Source: Candidatus Hodarchaeota archaeon
Lineage (GTDB): Archaea; Asgardarchaeota; Heimdallarchaeia; Hodarchaeales; Hodarchaeaceae
Reading direction: 5' to 3'
Length of the DNA: 7,784 nucleotides
NCBI GenBank assembly: GCA_016840305.1
Contig: JAEOSP010000110.1
Coordinates: forward strand, 1-7,784
Shown: positions 6,462-7,784 of the stretch, in pieces
Position numbering within the stretch: the stretch's first letter is position 1
Layout: each line of letters starts with the position of its first letter
Program-made: the position numbers and the translations under genes
Notes under the pieces: model-generated
What the model was told of the DNA's origin: nothing
Database searches by the model: none
Seen by the model: the letters and a program-made list of their open reading frames with translations, nothing else

Positions 6462-7655
6462 ATGCTTACCCGTAGTGTTTTAACAACAGTAATAGGATTT
6501 CTGACTGGAGTGATTCTATACTTAACTATCGAACCTCATACAACATTTATATTTCTATTTGGAGGTTTAGGATATGTAATTGGGGTATTACTGGATACTA
6601 GTGATCGTAAAAGTCATCTTGAAGCTTTTTATTCTTCCTCTATTCCATCCACACATGAAATTTTTCATTCTCATGAAATACCTGAGGCTGTGGTGATTTA
6701 TTCAAGCTTGGAAAATGCAACCTCAGTTTTGTTAGATTATAGGATTGAAGCGAAACCAGAGAATTATCGCCTTTCTGTGCTTAAAAATCTACAAGAATTC
6801 GACTTTCGTATAATAGAAGATACTTCCCAAACATTCTTCTCCTTGTGCATCGAATATCCTGAGTTTAATTATCCCTCTATTAGAGACATGCATGATCAAA
6901 GAAAGAAATTTTTCTATGATATAGAAGAAAGAAGCAATGATTTTCAAGGTGCAGTTCGAAAGTTAATACCAGGAATTGTTATTAATGCTGTTCAAAATCC
7001 AGATATTTTTGGAAATGATACAAAAAAAGATATGAATTCCTTTGCTCCATCTCCTTACTCATACTCCCCCTCCTCTCCTAAAAAATATTTAGATGATCAA
7101 CCCGAAAAGAAAGAGAATGAAGTATATTCCTTTTCGAATCTAGAGGAAAACAATATCGAGTTAGAATCTGAAATATCCGAATCTGATCAAAAAATCGAAG
7201 ATACTAGTATTAATGAAAAGAAAATAATTGAAGATCTAAAAAAAACACCATACCCAAATTCTAAGCCTGACACTGGGATATTTAATTTTGCACCTCCTGA
7301 TGAGAAGGAAGATCAATTTTATCAACAGAACATAGAAATCAGATCCAAAAATGATAGTAAATCAAAAATTTCCTCAATTTTGACCGCAAAACAAATCGAG
7401 GAGTTACAAGATAGCATTTTAACGCACGAAGAAAACGATAATACCGAAAAAAAGTCTGAAAATCAATTAATAGATCCTAAAGACGAGAAAAATTCGATAA
7501 ACGGGATATTTGATTATTCTAGTGTTGATAACAGTTCATCTATGCCAATGGACGAAGTTGGGAGAGGAATTCTTAAAAGACTAGTAGATGCAATACATGA
7601 AAAAGAAACACGATTATTGAAGGATAAAGAGAAAATTTCTAGTCAAGATACATAA
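6462..7655 (+). CDS. Membrane-anchored protein with long disordered acidic tail, function unknown
   Basis: I do not recognise this 397-residue protein. Two hydrophobic segments (about 5-23 and 28-45) form a short membrane hairpin, with the few residues EPHTT between them. Residues about 75-182 have the mixed hydrophobic pattern of a small folded domain (VVIYSSLENA, FSLCIEYPEF, IPGIVINAV). From about 185 the chain is rich in Ser, Asn, Glu, Asp and Lys and is probably disordered. This tail carries three matches to the pattern [IV][FY]x[FY][AS]xx[DE], at 221-228, 273-280 and 349-356, plus an imperfect one (NSFAP) at 192-196. The last 30 residues (GRGILKRLVDAIHEKETRLL) could form an amphipathic helix. 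With a hairpin anchor the folded domain and tail are most likely both on the cytoplasmic side. The gene follows the helicase after 88 bases, and a functional link is not established. A scaffold or docking protein is a possible role by inference. Confidence 0.85.
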   Translation: MLTRSVLTTVIGFLTGVILYLTIEPHTTFIFLFGGLGYVIGVLLDTSDRKSHLEAFYSSSIPSTHEIFHSHEIPEAVVIYSSLENATSVLLDYRIEAKPENYRLSVLKNLQEFDFRIIEDTSQTFFSLCIEYPEFNYPSIRDMHDQRKKFFYDIEERSNDFQGAVRKLIPGIVINAVQNPDIFGNDTKKDMNSFAPSPYSYSPSSPKKYLDDQPEKKENEVYSFSNLEENNIELESEISESDQKIEDTSINEKKIIEDLKKTPYPNSKPDTGIFNFAPPDEKEDQFYQQNIEIRSKNDSKSKISSILTAKQIEELQDSILTHEENDNTEKKSENQLIDPKDEKNSINGIFDYSSVDNSSSMPMDEVGRGILKRLVDAIHEKETRLLKDKEKISSQDT

Positions 7656-7784
7656 TCAAATCCTGCTTGTTGTAAGTCACTTAATTCAATTAGTTTTTTT
7701 ACGAGTTCTCTCCCAGAGAGGAACAGTATCGAAACGAATTTTGAATCTCTTATTCATCAAACGTAGTACCTCTTTTCGAATTAT
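7643..7784 (-). CDS. C-terminal end of an unidentified gene, apparently frameshifted (5' end outside window)
   Basis: Reading leftward from 7784, one frame gives IIRKEVL, then LMNKRFKIRFDTVPLWER and TRKKTN, and stops at 7686-7688. A neighbouring frame then gives LIELSDLQQAGFDYVS and stops at 7643-7645. Both pieces look like protein, and they join smoothly as WERTRKK-LIELSDL if one A is dropped from the seven-A run (T's at 7694-7700 on the plus strand). The simplest reading is one gene whose sequence carries a one-base indel, by sequencing error or real mutation. Alternatively the gene ends at 7686 and the second piece is chance. With the longer end it overlaps the convergent membrane protein gene by 13 bases. 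The family cannot be assigned. Confidence 0.45.
7694..7700 (+). terminator. Possible oligo-T terminator after the membrane protein gene
   Basis: Seven T's lie 38 bases beyond the stop of the membrane protein gene. Archaeal RNA polymerase can stop at T-tracts without a stem-loop, so this is a candidate end for the plus-strand transcript. The same run is the A-run implicated in the apparent frameshift of the opposing gene, so it may be coding sequence first and a terminator only incidentally. Confidence 0.3.

Noticed and set aside
7705..7724. Strong hairpin (8-bp stem with one bulged base, 3-base loop) considered as an intrinsic terminator
   Set aside because: On the plus strand the T-run comes before the stem, and on the minus strand the stem is followed by A's, so neither orientation gives a stem followed by a U-tract. 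It also lies within the opposing coding sequence.
1..7784. CRISPR arrays, tRNA or rRNA genes, insertion sequences
   Set aside because: No regularly spaced repeats, cloverleaf-like segments, conserved rRNA stretches, transposase motifs or long terminal inverted repeats were seen.

Overview
The window is AT-rich (roughly one third G+C by eye) and looks archaeal. The intergenic regions carry TATA-like boxes about 50 to 80 bases ahead of start codons, with no convincing bacterial -35/-10 pairs. The helicase is of the DUF1998/Hrq1-MrfA type that is common in archaea. Shine-Dalgarno sites (GAGG-type) precede some genes and are missing before others, which also suits an archaeon. An Asgard-type archaeon is a reasonable guess, but nothing here proves the lineage.

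Left half (about 136-3396, minus strand): a three-gene operon transcribed leftward in the order luxE-like acyl-protein synthetase/acyl-adenylating enzyme, luxC-like acyl reductase (aldehyde-forming), and a 102-residue cysteine-rich protein of unknown function. In luminous bacteria LuxE activates a fatty acid with ATP and passes the acyl group through LuxC cysteine thioesters, and LuxC reduces it with NADPH to an aldehyde. No luciferase (LuxA/LuxB) is encoded here, so this looks like a stand-alone module that turns a carboxylic acid into an aldehyde. Its substrate is unknown, and the cysteine-rich protein may be an accessory. At the extreme left edge, the tail of a plus-strand gene (1-93) converges on the operon.

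Centre (3397-3616): a 220-base divergent intergenic region with a TATA-like element for each direction and two short inverted repeats.

Right half (3617-7655, plus strand): a 918-residue superfamily 2 helicase with an N-terminal TPR region, a DEAD/DEAH-type helicase core and a C-terminal DUF1998 cysteine cluster. It is followed by a 397-residue protein with two N-terminal membrane helices, an unrecognised folded domain and a long charged, probably disordered tail that carries three copies of a short aromatic/acidic motif. After it, the end of a minus-strand gene enters from the right edge. It appears to be split between two frames at a run of seven A's.

No tRNA, rRNA, CRISPR array, insertion sequence or long repeat was seen. 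No gene-free stretch exceeds 300 bases.
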